DNA of 64,000 nt from NCBI RefSeq assembly GCF_025698545.1, contig NC_068570.1, forward strand, positions 59,291,924 through 59,355,923, read 5' to 3'. The notes under the pieces are model-generated. The model had not been told where the DNA came from. It saw only the letters and a program-made list of their open reading frames with translations, and searched no databases. Positions 45,901 to 58,360 of the stretch are shown here, piece after piece (position 1 is the stretch's first letter; the number at the start of each line of letters is the position of its first letter). This stretch comes from Gossypium raimondii (Eukaryota; Streptophyta; Magnoliopsida; Malvales; Malvaceae). The position numbers and the translations under genes are program-made.

Positions 45901-48200
45901 AAGAGTTGTAAATTTTCTACCTTTGCCCATAGGTCCTTGCATTCAGTCTTTAGAGTAGAAATATTTGAAGACTCTTGCTGAGAAACTGACAGTTTAGATT
46001 CCAGCTCCTTCACGGAGGACTCTAGAAAAGAGCTTTCATTTTCCAGTGTTACTATGCGTTTATCAGTGTTCTTCAAATTGCTAAGCATTGACTTAAGCGC
46101 TTGGATATCATATTTTAGGGCTAGATTTTCTGTCCTCAATGAATCAACTTCCTTGCTAAGAGAATGAATGTGACCATCACGTGCTAAAAGTGCCCCTTCG
46201 TTGGAAATTTTGCTTCGATTCTCATACAATTCAAGCTCACTTTTTCCAGAACCACCCCTATTAATCAATTCATTTTGCAAATTCTCTAACTGATCTTCTA
46301 ATAGTTCTGCATGCACCTTTTCTTGAGAAGCAAATTTAATCTGTGCATCAGCTTCAGCCAATCTTTTTTCCAAATTGTTAATTTCACCTTTCAATGTCTC
46401 CTTCTCACTGAGAATCTTATGAAGATCTTCTAGTGCATGAACCCGAGCTTGATTGAGAAGAAGGATATCTACATATTTAGAAACATTAGTATACAAACAT
46501 TTGATATACCTCTCTTAACAGAAACTAGCATTCCAATAAGATTACTATATAAAAATATCTACAAGAATTCTCTAATAGCAATGTATCCTACTTCTCTCCG
46601 CATTTTTTATCATGCCTATCAGGTCGTCTGGTTGAACACTTGAGAGCAGCTCTGCACCAACTCCGTTTATGGCCTGCAAAAAGCAAAGAAGGATTATCAG
46701 TATTTAAAATTTAAGCCTTCAGTAGAAGTGCATGAGCATGTTTATCTAATAGTTCAATAAATAATTGTTTCTCCCAAGCCTTGATATGCCCATAAATCTA
46801 GCCTAAAAGAAAATTATTATTTTTATCAAAACAACATGATAATCAAACAAAGAATTCAAACCACTTCTTGAACAGTAAGATTAAACGATGCATCTTAAAA
46901 GCCAAAAGAAACATCCATAATGCCAATTTTCTATTCAAAAAGCTTACAAAAATACTAATTAACAAACTTCAACAAAGATATAATTATTCCATATTGTATA
47001 TCAGACACACAAAAAGTAAGCAGTGTAAACGTATTTCTACTCTTCCCACTTCACCACCATCCGGTAAATGTTCACAAAGATATACAAATCAAATTGAAAT
47101 ATCTATATGGCATATAGGGAAGAAAGGGGGAAAACCAGAACTTGGTAAATGAATGTACCGAAGCTTTTGCTACAGCAGACTGTGCAGGGCTGTCCGTTAT
47201 CTGCTCATCGGCATGCTTTACATCTCTGTTAGTTTCAATGGCAGAGGCAAATTGAGTACCCAAATTCTTTTCATCAGTATGCTCTGCATCTCCCCTAGCG
47301 TCAACATCGTCTTCAAAAGTTTTTTCACGATTAACACTAGGCTCCATATCTCCATTATTTGGGACAGAATGTTCAGGATCAAATTCATCATCGCTATTTG
47401 GCTGCAACTTTGCACTTGGTCGAATCCGTTCAAAAGGAGGCTTCTTCCCTTGTCTTCTATTATATGAACTGCACATATATCAATAGAAGCATCAAAACAA
47501 CTGGATCATATATCAGTAGGAACACAAAATATAAAAATTCTTCTTTCAAGTTATTGATAATATATTTATATGATGTAAAATCGACATTGAGTTATTCATG
47601 AAATATCAAATTATAACAGTCAATTATTACAAGCTCATTTACTAACATTATTACAAAAAAACGTTTCTTTCTTTCCTTCTTTCTTTCTTGCCATCTAAAT
47701 AAATAGAAAAGAGTAACCATTTGACATTCTCATAAATATTAAGCACTGATCCGCCATTAATATGCATTGCAAAATCAAAATTCTAGCTAAGAATGTCTAG
47801 GTTTGACTGAATTAAGGCCAAAAAAGCTTCTTCTAAGACAAACAATATCGCGACATTCACATAAATGTTAAAAGAGTACTAATCCGCAATTAATATGCAT
47901 TGCGAAATCAAATTCTAACAAAGAAATATCTAGATTTAACTAAATTAAAGCCAAAAAGAAAAAGCGTCTCCTCAATAAAAAATAAAAATAAAACCGACCA
48001 TTTTCGAAAGCTGTGAAGAAAAAAAAAGAGCACCTGAGATTCCGTCGCTGTATTTTACAACAAACAGGAAGTAAACGACGACGAGAAGGCAAAAACAATG
48101 ATACGTTCTTCTTCCAACAATCAACATCATTTCCATAATTACCTTCACTCAAACCGTTAAATCCATAGCTGAAAAAACAAATCGAACACCTCGCAGCCAT
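40000..48200 (-). CDS. SS4: Starch synthase 4 (SSIV), plastidial
   Basis: ADP-glucose-dependent glucan synthase that starts and shapes starch granules in chloroplasts. Exons from the 5' end: 48034-48200, 47159-47468, 46592-46673, 45376-46468, 45245-45296, 43701-43823, 43554-43629, 43294-43478, 43019-43213, 42878-42949, 42056-42265, 41447-41572, 40635-40784, 40444-40505, 40290-40365, 40000-40179; 1053 codons with stop, 1052 aa, close to the Arabidopsis protein. Order: transit peptide; acidic variable region; long coiled coil (about 190-480, mostly one big exon, rich in LEE and KLE heptads) specific to SS4; GT5 domain with [17 protein letters not shown] (about 568); [10 protein letters not shown]; glucosyltransferase domain with [25 protein letters not shown] (conserved Glu) and KTGGLNDS (about 961). 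MITE copy E sits in intron 10. No frame damage seen. Confidence 0.95.
42347..42848. mobile_element. Mutator-like MITE, family 'GGGTAAA', copy E, with perfect 9-bp target duplication
   Basis: A 502-bp element from GGGTAAACTACACCCAAG to GAATGTCGTTTACCC, in intron 10 of starch synthase 4. TTGAAAGAA lies at both borders (42338-42346 and 42849-42857). This copy defines the family as Mutator-like. Its core lies in the opposite orientation to copies A-D ('gattcgtgacgttccagg', 'gatcaatatccattgacg'). Confidence 0.85.
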
Positions 48201-48715
48201 TGTTTTTTCATCAAAATTTTTTTTTTTGGCTCGTTTGAAACGCAAGAAAAACCGCCAGAAAACGCGAGAAAATAATAAGAAAAAGAAATGCTTTCGAAGG
48301 AATTCAAAAAGAACTTCTAAAGCGTGGATTCAAAAAAAGAGGGTAAAATATAGTAAAAGAATCACCGTTTACTTTGGATCAACGTCAAGTTAGATTTCTC
48401 GAACTGTAAGCTTAGCATAATTCAAAATTATAAAAAAAAAATTGAAAAAAAGAAGAAATGAATAAATATTTATATATTACGAGTGGACCGTGGAGTCTTC
48501 TCGTTGCAATCTGAGATTTAATGATAAAAATAAATTAAATGAACTAAGATTTTATGTTTTCCTTTTTTTTTTTTGTGTGTGTGTTTTAGACACTAATCCG
48601 AATCCGACGGACGATGATATCGACAATATGTTTTACGATTTTTTATGTGATGAACGGTGATGGGGGATGTATTAGGACGGGAAATTTTGGTGTGAGCGAA
48701 TTGAAATTAATTATT
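48201..48715. other. Upstream region of starch synthase 4
   Basis: Likely promoter and 5' UTR of the minus-strand starch synthase 4 gene. AT-rich and without a clear TATA box; I cannot mark specific sites. Confidence 0.4.
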
Positions 48716-49310
48716 GGGTAAATTACAGAACAAGTCACTCATCTATAAAAAGTTACAAAATGATCATCTAACTATTTAATTTTGTCTTTTTTGGTCACCA
48801 GTTGATAGTAGACCTGTTCATGGACCGGACTACTCGCCCGAAATTTGAGAGGGTTTGGGTAAAAACATTAGGCTCAAAAAATGGGCTTAGGCAAAAAAAT
48901 TAAGCTCGTTTAAAATATGGGGCGAGCTCGAACTTGAACATTCAAGGCCCGAGTCCGACCCGTTTTTAAGTTTATAATACTTTATATTATGTAATTTAGA
49001 ACACATTAAAAAATAAATCTATACTAATATATAATATTACTCTAATGCAAACATTAAACTAATGTAAAGATGATCATATAAAAATGTGTAAAAATATCAA
49101 ATATTAAAATAATACAATATAAATATATATTTTTTGGATTTAAAAACTAATAATATGGGTGTGCTTAAAATGGGCTTGGGTTAATCTTTTGCAAATATGA
49201 GCGGGTTTGGGTAAAATTTTAAACTCGTATTTCGAGTCGAGTTTAGACAAGCATATAGTAGGTTAATATCATGCTTAGGCCTGATCTGGCTCGGCCCATG
49301 AACACCTTTA
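48716..49310. mobile_element. MITE end with a hAT-like element nested in it
   Basis: Begins GGGTAAATTACAGAACAAG, then 'aaaagttacaaaatgatcat', the left arm of a GGGTAAA-type MITE. At 48806-49310 it is split by a 505-bp hAT-like element starting TAGTAGACCTGTTCATGG and ending CCATGAACACCTTTA. CCAGTTGA and CCAGTTGG (seven of eight bases) flank the insert. Possible right-arm pieces of the outer MITE appear at about 49840-49915 ('aagtgactattaatgtaatt'). Confidence 0.6.
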
Positions 49311-49369
49311 CCAGTTGGCTAACATAAAAATAAAAACACCCTATTAAAGTTTCATTTTGTCTCCCCTAA

Positions 49370-50110
49370 GAGCGATCCTTCCTTATTTGTAAGACATGGT
49401 TCTCTTGATGTGACATCCTAGGAAGGTAACTAGATGCCATGCATATAACTCAGGACGACATGCCCCCCTTTAAGTTTGACACATATCCTATACATGTCTT
49501 TCTGACAGGGCTCACATCTAAGTATTATTAGAAGTGGCCACCTAACCCACCTCGCGAGGTGTGCTTTCAAGTCCTCCTATAACATGTAAGTAGTCGCGTA
49601 TCGCATCTCATAAGGCCAAGAGCATGCCTCGCACAAGTTGCAAAGGATCCCCTGTCGATAACACCTTGCAAGATTGCGGAGCATTCCATATTAATTTCGC
49701 GAGATAGTAAGGGTGTCTGTTAAAAGTCAAGTTCTAGGTTGCAAGGTCGGATTGCGATTGGACTATGAGGAGTTCTATAATACACCCAAAAAATCTAAGA
49801 TTATTAAGTAATAAAAAAGATAAAATTAAATAATTCAAGGACCATTATGTAATTTTTAAAATAATTAAAAAATTAAAATATATATATATATATAACAAGT
49901 GACTATTAATGTAATTTACGCTACATTGAGTGGCATATAAGAAGCTTAAGAACTTTTAGGAGAAAATGACGGGATTTAAATAATTACTTAAAAATTAATT
50001 TCATATTGGGTTTTGAGGAAACCAAGGAATAAATGTTTAAAAATAAATTTGACCAAAGATTGAAGTGTCGAGACTTTCACTTCCCTTAGTCTTGATTGTT
50101 TTGACGTAGA
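49370..50110. other. Intergenic stretch with an unplaced, less AT-rich block
   Basis: About 49370-49770 is clearly less AT-rich than its surroundings, with words such as 'ccacctcgcgaggtgtgc', 'catgcctcgcacaag' and 'taatttcgcgagatag'. It has no open frame. It may be part of an old LTR or an unknown repeat; I cannot classify it. Confidence 0.3.
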
Positions 50111-51774
50111 CACGTGGATAAGTTCAAGTTTTTTTTTTATTCGTTTTAAATTTTTTTAATTAATTTTAATTTTTTAATTATTTCGTGTTTAAATTATTTT
50201 TTAGATCGAGTTTTTTTAAGGTTTGGATTTTAGTCACTTGAATTTAAGTTTGACTTTTGAAGTCAGGTTATTATGCGTCCGTATTAATTTTAGATTATTT
50301 GTGTGAATCATTTGGATTTTAGATTGTTTTAGTTTAGATCACATAAAATACAAACCAATTTAGGCTTAAGACGATTCGAGTTGAATATAATTTATATTTA
50401 AGTCAATTCAATTCATATTGAATGGATTTAAATCATTGACTTTTATAGTCAAACCAAGTTGGATCAAAGTCAAGTTTTTAATTTGAATATTTTATATTTT
50501 AATAATTAAATATGAATTAATGTAAAATAAATATTAAATATGTTATGAATATCGTGATTAATATAAAGTTTTAATTTACTTTAAATTCTAATAGTTATTA
50601 GAATTAGATCTCTACTTCTTTTATACTTCTTATGCCTATAAATAGAGACTCGATGAAGCATTGAAATCATTTCTCTTGATCAATAAAACACATTCTCTAT
50701 TACTTTAATATTTTCTTTATTCTTTATATTCTCTATCTCTCTTTGTTTTATAACACGTTATTAGCACGATGATTTTCTATTTTTTCAAAATCTTTCAAAG
50801 TCGTCCCCAAATCCAATTCCTCTTTCATCTTAAGTTTTCATCCTTACAACTTTATTTTTAGGATGTTGAAAGATTCAATCTCATAATGGATCATGGTGAT
50901 GACAATGATGTTAAAGATCTTAAGCTATATTTTACTATATTTTATTTATTATATCATGTTTATTATAATTGGAGACTAATCATGACAAGATTAATAGATA
51001 AATTTTGATTTGAAATCTCACGCATGTTTGTGATGGTGATTATGAAATAAATAATTTATTGGGATGTTTATAAGTTCGTCCTACTAGATTTGTTGCATTC
51101 TCCGAGTGAATGTAAACATAAAGAAAATAAAAGATATACTCATGGACCACTAAAAGTGGGAACATAGTAATAAATAAGAGAACAATGAGAGTTCTATAAA
51201 ATAACTTTTCAAATAGTAAAGATAACTTATGTTACGAATGTGATATAAAAGATTATTAGCCACATATGTAGCATATGCCCAAATATTTTGTTTCATTAAT
51301 ATTCTTTAAGGAAGAATATGAGAATGTAGTAATAAATTTTATCATTATAGATAGAAAATATTTATCTTATTTGGTACTAAAACAAACAAATATTATTCCA
51401 ATATTTGATAGTACAAAATTAGTTGAAAGTTCCGAAGAGTTAATATATTAATATCTAAAAACAAAAAATTGCTATTCTGAAGCTTAACATTGCATATAAT
51501 TATTTAGAAATTATATTTATTAACTTAGTAGCATTATAGAATTCATATTGATTTAGACATTTTAAGTAAGTATCACAATATTGCTTATATGTGAATACAA
51601 AATAAAAAACGATAAAATTATTAATTGTCAAAATTTATATTTACATTATTAGTACAATTGAAAAACATGATTAAGTAAACCAGAAGTTTACTAATACAAA
51701 TACATTTACTACTTGGCGTGACCAATTAGATTATTCTGGATCATATGATGCGAAAATTAATTAAGAATTCATAT
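50110..51774 (+). mobile_element. Worn Ty1/copia-like retroelement remnant (fossil)
   Basis: A stretch at about 50630-50770 looks like the end of a plant copia-type LTR and its junction: CTATAAATAGAGACTCGATG, pyrimidine-rich sequence, then 'ataacacgttattagcacga'. Downstream sequence keeps only faint gag-like text, including a CYEC-type zinc-knuckle remnant near 51230. The element is heavily broken and clearly old. The Athila element's 3' LTR abuts it on the right. Family placement is tentative and the left border is not sharp. Confidence 0.4.
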
Positions 51775-53247
51775 TGATGGCTGTCGATTCCACCAATATA
51801 AACCTACACCTAATTTGCAATTTAAGCAATATAGGGAATAGGGTCGATCCCTCAGAGACTGGGTTTACTGCAAATTATTTCTCTCTTTACCAGATTTATG
51901 TCGGGGTAGTTGTCCTGCCCAAGAAATTTGGGGGGAGGATAAAATCGAAAACCTGGAACCTGAAATAGACAGGGAAAAAATGCGTGAAAAAGTAAAGGCT
52001 GAAAATAAAATAATAAAAACAGTTGAATAAATCTGAAGAAAATTTAATTAAACTAAACTCAGCTTTAGGCACGGGTTTTTCCTCCTCTTTGAACCAATCC
52101 TTGAAATTAGATGAACTATTCTTTTCCAATAAGCTAGTTATAGCTACCAAGAACGTATCGGACACCAACTTTTCCTTGTGTAAATTAGTTATGGAACGTC
52201 CTATAACTAACCCTTACTGATCGAACAACCAACGAAACGTTCGTGATTTAGAACTCTGGTAGCTTTGCGTTCTAGAAGAGCCTAGCTCGAACCAATGCCC
52301 TCAACCGCATGAGACATTTAAATTCGGTTACTACTTCCCTTGACGGAACCAAACAACAATCCTCACTTGGCACTCCAATGTGTTCACAAAAAACCAATTA
52401 GACAATCGATCCTTTCGAAATTCTAACTGTATGTCTAACCACACTAACTCAAACGACGTCTTTTTTGACTTAGTGTTGATTTGACTTTGTGAGTTGACAA
52501 AATCATACTCTTAATATAGAGAAATAATAAGTACTGGAATTTAGGAGTTAAATTGCTCGGGTTCGTAACTCACAGGTCCTGACGAGGCTAACTCTGACCT
52601 AAAGCTGAAAATAGATTTAGTTAACTAAGGTTTGGGGCATATTGGAGTTGGATAAATTAAATAAGGTAAAAATGGGTAAAAAGAATGGGTGACGTGATTA
52701 AGTATGGGGGCTGGAATTTTGGTAGTGTACTACTGGAAATGAAAAGGAAGTTTGAAAAAGAAATTGTAAATGGTTTAAGTTGGTGACAAACTAGAAATTA
52801 ATAAATTGAAAGAAAAAGAAACCAAAAACAACAAATAGCTTCGTGAGAATGAATGAGGAATTGCATTCCAAAGATGAAAACTTGATTAATAACTTGATGA
52901 ATAAATGAACAATGTAGCCCCCTATTTATACTAGTGGCTTTGCTAAATTAAGAGCCACTAGCCATAGAAAATCAAGGAAATAAAATATTCCATGATAAAA
53001 AAAATCCCTACATAATCTCCCACTAAGTCAACAAAAATTTCAGCTAATTATATCTTGAAAAAATTCTGCTTTAGCCCTCCTCCTTTTCTTATTTCTTCTA
53101 TCTAGCTCAATTGTTTCATTTTTCTTCTATTTAGCCCCAAATTGCACCCCTGCACAAAATTCAACATAAATATGGAAAAATCAGTGGTGCATTCTGGTAA
53201 ATTAATCAATTTAATTACATAAAATATGTAATTTTAATATTTAATCA
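51775..53247 (-). repeat. 3' LTR of the Athila-type element
   Basis: On the minus strand it starts TGATTAAATATTAAAATTAC and ends GACAGCCATCA, giving TGAT...ATCA inverted tips. A polypurine tract (AAGTAGGGGGATT, plus-strand 53248-53260) precedes the start, as required. The length of 1473 bp suits Athila LTRs. The candidate outer flank is CATAT; its partner lies outside the window. Confidence 0.7.
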
Positions 53248-53459
53248 AATCCCCCTACTTATTTAATGCTAGTCCTCGAGCATTATGCATGTATCTGCAA
53301 AAGGAAACATTTTCTCCATAATAGGACTTGACCCCATGGTTTGCACAATTCAATAATTTAGTCTTCACATATAATCATCCCAAATAACTTAGCCTAAGAA
53401 ATAAGAAAAACTTACCACTCATTTTATTATTTTTGTACTTAGGACATTTTCAAAACTTT

Positions 53460-53650
53460 TTACGCGAGACATGATGACAACCCAAGCACCATGTTCCGGT
53501 TACTCGATTCAGACGTCTTTAAGCGGGTTATTTCGCCCTACTCATGATAACTTGTTAGCGGAGTGAGTGCAATGAAATTTGGACAGCCACACGAACCTTT
53601 TTACGCAAGATGTGATGACAACCCAAGCACCACATTCCGGTTACTCGGAC
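53460..53650. repeat. Two-copy direct repeat in the Athila 3' spacer
   Basis: A phrase of about 48 bp containing 'gatgacaacccaagcacc' and 'ttccggttactcg' occurs at about 53461 and again 141 bp further on at 53602. It lies between the LTR and the ATHILA-type ORF; probably a local duplication within the element. Confidence 0.7.
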
Positions 53651-54133
53651 CGTTGTACAACCCCAATTTTCACTATTAACATTCGTATTAGAGGAGTATT
53701 ATTTATTATTTGTTCTTTTCTTTTCTTTTTTCTCTTTTTTTTTTGAGAATGAATAAGCTATTGAAAAGTTTATACATAAATATCTAAATAGCTAAATATG
53801 TCAAACCATAAGTGGACCATCCTAATTTATCAAGGAAATTATTTACCTTCCACGTGAAACGTACAAAAAGACAATAACGTATAAGCAAATTTGAACCAAT
53901 TTATGTTTCCCTCCCCCTACTTATTTTATATTGTCCCAGTGAAATTTAAGGAATAAAAAGCAAAGATAAGTAGGAAAAAGAGAGAAAAAAGAAACTCCCC
54001 ATGTATTTTAACGTCGTGGAGGGTGTTCTCGTAGGTGTGTGAGAACGTCCGTCACTAAAGTGCGTAAAGATTAGAGTCCTTCCTCGATTCGGGTTAACCA
54101 AAATTCGACAGAAGTTGGAGGCTCCGTTTCGTG

Positions 54134-55156
54134 CTAGTGTCTTCGTCGGAATACTTGATGCGACCGGTCCATTCTCGTACCTGGAGGAACAAAATAAAAA
54201 GAAGAATGGGTACCGGTAAGTAACCCCATATAATCCAAACAGTACTTATCTAAAGAGTCCGTTTTGTATGCCAAATTCAAAGAACTAAAATTAATAGTTG
54301 ATGGATTCAAATTGGAGGCTAAACGTTTGATGTAAGTACCCAAAATTAGTGGCCGATTCGATCTCAAAACATGGTGAAACTGAATAGCAAACCAATGGCC
54401 TAAATTCACCTTCCTACCCAAATGCATGCACCATAGAAAGAATAATTCAGTCTTAGTTAAAGAGGCGGATGCATCATTTCGTCCGGAAAAATTAAAAGCA
54501 AGGAATCTATGTTTGTATCTAAGTGTAGGACTATGAATTCCTATGTTTTTACAATGCTTCGGGTCGTAGGATATCTGTCGCATTTCAGTTAACAATGCTA
54601 AAGCTTCATTAGCATCAAAGTCAGGTGGTCTGTCGAGATATGATTCATAATAGTCGTCAGTTGCTAAATAGTCGTCACTAACGAATCCCAAAGCAACATT
54701 AAACACAGAAATAGACAGATTATAATGCACACCTAGTAAGTGAAAATTGACAGCACGAGGCGTGTCTACAGTGTTAACAGAGCGGTTGAAGTAAAATGTG
54801 GAATAAAATTCAAAAACCAACTCATAATATGCAGGTTCATCAATGGCAGCAAAATCAGTCCACCCAATAGCATTAAAATATTGATTAACAAATTCTTCAA
54901 TTTCTAAAGAATATAGTGAGAATGAGTCTACGTGCTTACATATCAGAAGAGGGCGATGTTGGATTTGTTCGAATTGTGCTTGATGTGTCGGGTTCGTGAA
55001 TGTTAGATTCCTGTGAAATCTGTTCTCCGGGGGCATGAATCTTCTTCCTTGTCGAAACTGACCGCGCTCACGTGGGTGAAAGTCAGTATCGTGGTGGTCC
55101 GTTTCATCTTCGTAATTTTCGTCATCGTCTGCCGTCGAAATTGATGAACCGGCCAA
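54134..55156 (-). mobile_element. ATHILA-type extra ORF of the retroelement (fossil part)
   Basis: Open stretch of about 340 codons between pol and the 3' LTR, in the place where Athila elements carry their additional ORF (sometimes called env-like). Text such as FNAIGWTDFAAIDEPAYYEL and LVFEFYSTF, then FFLWCMHLGRKVNLGHWFA, fits the plant 'ATHILA ORF-1' family pattern as I recall it. I see no convincing signal peptide or fusion segment, so an envelope role is not supported here. Confidence 0.65.
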
Positions 55157-56400
55157 CGGTGGCTGTTGGTAACCTCAGGTTCGTCTTTGCGTCGAATATA
55201 GTTCAGCATCATCGTTCGGGTCGCGGAGTTCTTCTCGAAGGCCCCGGTTGTGTTGGTTGCTGCGCATGAAAGCTTGGTCGAGGAGAAGGTCGATCTTGGT
55301 TGTCGGATGAGTTCGGTGGTTCAACCAGGCTATTTGGAGGATGTTTATCCGAAATAGGTGGCTCATGGAGCGGGTAGACGATGACAATCAGGGTTGGGTT
55401 GCGATTCTTCCTAGGACGGCGCGGTTACGATGACGGAAAGGGAAGAGACTTGTCGGAGTCGATGGTGACGAAAGGTGGGGCGGTGAACCAATTTTGTCGT
55501 CGGTTTATTGTGGATGGCAGTTCTTACACTGCGTGATCACGGGTGCGGACCATGGTGGGGCGGTTAGTTTGAAAAAAAGAGGTGGTGAGTGATGGTTTTG
55601 AAGATGGTAAAGGAAGGAACTTAGTAAAGAAAAAAAATAGTAGGATTCAAAAAAGGGGTTTTAGTTTATGGCCAGTCAAATGGGGGGTAATTGGGGTATT
55701 TGATTGGTGAAAGTGTTTTATTTGTTTGAGGAGAGTGGTAGTGGAGTTTTAATTTTCTAGGTGAAAAAGTATGATTTGATGGGTGAAAGGTTTTTTTCTT
55801 TTGAAAAGAGGTAGACGGTTAGGAAAAGAGGGAAGGGTTAAAATGGGGGTATGGGGTTGTAGTTTTCTAGGTGAAAAGATGGATGTGATAGGTGAAAGTT
55901 TAATATTTGACGGGTGAAAGGTTATGTTTAAAATGGGGGTATGGGGTTGACAGTTGGGGGTGGGTTTTATTTTTGATTTTTGATTTTTGATTTTTTTTAT
56001 TTTTTTATTGGGAATGGTGGTTTGAGTGTTTTTTTCTTTATTTTTTTGGGGTTGGGTTTTTTTTTTTGGTTTGAATTTGGGTAGGTATGATAAGTTTGGG
56101 TTTTGGTTAATGGGTTAGTTTTGGTATTGGATTGGTTTAAATGGTGGTTAGGTGAAGTGGGTCTTGGCTGAAATAAAGAGAATTTTGTGGGCTAATATGG
56201 GGAATTTAATTTTGTCTTGAAATGTTTCTCTGTAAAAATAAAATTAAAATATTAAAATTAAAATGTGTATTTTTTTATTTCTTGAATTTATTAGCTAAGC
56301 TATAAACTCAAGAAATAAATTATTTAAAAATCAAGATTACAAGATTTAGTAAAATAGTCGTAATAAATGCACCAAGTAAGTTCCCAGGAAAGAGAGGTGA
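55157..56400. other. Non-coding spacer of the Athila-type element
   Basis: Between the extra ORF and the pol end. The plus strand is rich in G and T with repeated 'aggtgaaag' and 'aatgggggtatggggtt' phrases (about 55680-55960). No gene. Confidence 0.55.
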
Positions 56401-57106
56401 GTCACAATGGACATTCTTAAGTATCAAATCTTTCCTTCGACAGAACTGACCCTCGACATGCATTTTCATTTTCCGTTTTACCAAAAATTTTATTTACATA
56501 AAGGAAAAAATTTGGGTTGCCTCCCAACAACGCTTTGTTTAACGTCGTTAGCTCGACGACCTGTTATTCAAGTTCTGGGTTCCTCGAGAACAATCTCCTC
56601 AACTGTGTGCATTTGAAAATTCTCGTAAAAGGGTTTCAGTCGTTGACATTCACCTTAAAGCACTTCCGGGTTTCTTCGCTTTGAATTTCCACTGCACCAT
56701 TCGACAAATAAATTAGTTATAATGAATAGACCTATCCATTTGGATCGAAGCTTACCAGTGAAAATTTTTAAAGTAGAGTTGTTGTAACACCTCGACCCTT
56801 GTCCGTCGTTGGATTAGAGTTACGAGGCATTACCGATCAAAATTCAACTCAAAATTTTTTTTAACTCAACCACAAAATTTTATTCCATATATATATATAT
56901 ATATTATCACATAACCAATTTTAAATCAAAAATGCATCTTTAATCAAGTTTCATATACTAACCATGTTTCAACAATTCATCCACATCATTATCATTTACC
57001 TAATCAAAATTTAATATCATAAATCAAACATTTATCCAAACATTTATTTCATTTCAATATACTAACTATACTACATATTACAAACATAGGTAATCTACCC
57101 TGTTTG

Positions 57107-57530
57107 GACAGCTCTTATACATCAAAAATTGAGCAGCATATATATATAAAATTGGACAGCATTTTTTTTTCACCAAAAATTAGGCAGCATACATATACCA
57201 ATTTGGACAGCACTTATACACAAAATTTAACAGCATGTGTATACAAAATTGGACAGCATTGATTCACCAAAAATTAGGCAGCATACATATACCAATTTGG
57301 ACAGCACTTATACACAAAATTTAACAGCATGTATATACAAAATTGAACAGCATTGATTCACCAAAAATTAGGCAGCATACATACACCAATTTGGACAGCA
57401 CTTATACACAAAATTAACAGCATGTGTATACAAAATTGGACAGCATTTTTACATCAAAAATTTGGACAGCATATATATGACAATTTGAGCAGCATAAATA
57501 CATCAATTGGGCAGCATTTAAGCATAAAAA
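57107..57530. repeat. 94-bp minisatellite built on 'ggacagcat' words
   Basis: Three near-complete units spaced 94 bp apart (AATTTGGACAGCAC at about 57200, 57294 and 57388) with partial units on both sides. Within each unit 'gacagca' or 'ggcagca' words recur every 20-30 bp, so the unit itself grew from a shorter one. Lies inside the solo LTR. Confidence 0.85.
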
Positions 57531-58254
57531 TTACATGAACATATACCACATTTTAAACCATTAAAGCATATGCATTAATACCAAATTCAAACCAAAAGAG
57601 ATAAGCCATTTTCGCATGGCTTTTAAAATACATATGCACATTGGTTCCAAAATCAATATTTTAACTATGCTATACATGCCATATATTTGAGAACGATTTA
57701 GCAAAATACCAAAAGAAAATATCGATAGTGTGACGAGCTTAGCTGACGATTCCCGAACACGTAGCGAACACCGAAATCTATACATCAAAACAATTATCCA
57801 ACACATTGTAAGCTAATTTAGCTTTGTAAGTTATAAGCAAAATAAACTCTACTATTTAAACCGATATCTCAAATAATATTCAACCAATTCATACTACTAA
57901 ATCATCTTACCTTTAGCTTACCATATCATAAGATAATTATTTACTTATTACTATGATTTAACTAAAATCAATATAATTATACATCCATAAACATTTCTTC
58001 AAATTTAAACACAAGACCAAATACATTATGCATTTCCTCATCATGTAATATAAAGAATCATATTATATATATATATGATTCCAAATATAATCACCACATA
58101 GGTTTAATACCTATAAATTTAACCTTAAATAAAACCATAATGGCTATTACTCAAAAATTCCAAGTGTTTACTCATTTTACTAATTATGATTTCTCAATAA
58201 GACAAATACTCAATGCTAATAGTTATTCGAAAATATTTACGAAAATATTTAATA

Positions 58255-58360
58255 AGTTCGCACACTTAGTGCTCAATAATCAAACTTGAACACTTAGTGC
58301 TTTACCATTAAACTCGCACACTTGGTGCTTTACAATTAAACTCGCACACTTAGTGTCGAA
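58255..58360. repeat. Short tandem array of 'cacacttagtgct' units
   Basis: Four units of roughly 28-30 bp, each with 'cacacttagtg' or a close variant separated by 'ttacaattaaactcg'-like linkers, inside the solo LTR. Confidence 0.75.

Noticed and set aside
54134-55156. Calling the extra ORF a true envelope gene
   Set aside because: No signal peptide, cleavage site or fusion segment is visible; ATHILA-type ORF is the safer name.
57107-57530. Regularly spaced repeats that could suggest a CRISPR-like array
   Set aside because: Units are contiguous and internally repetitive, lie in a plant LTR, and have no unique spacers.
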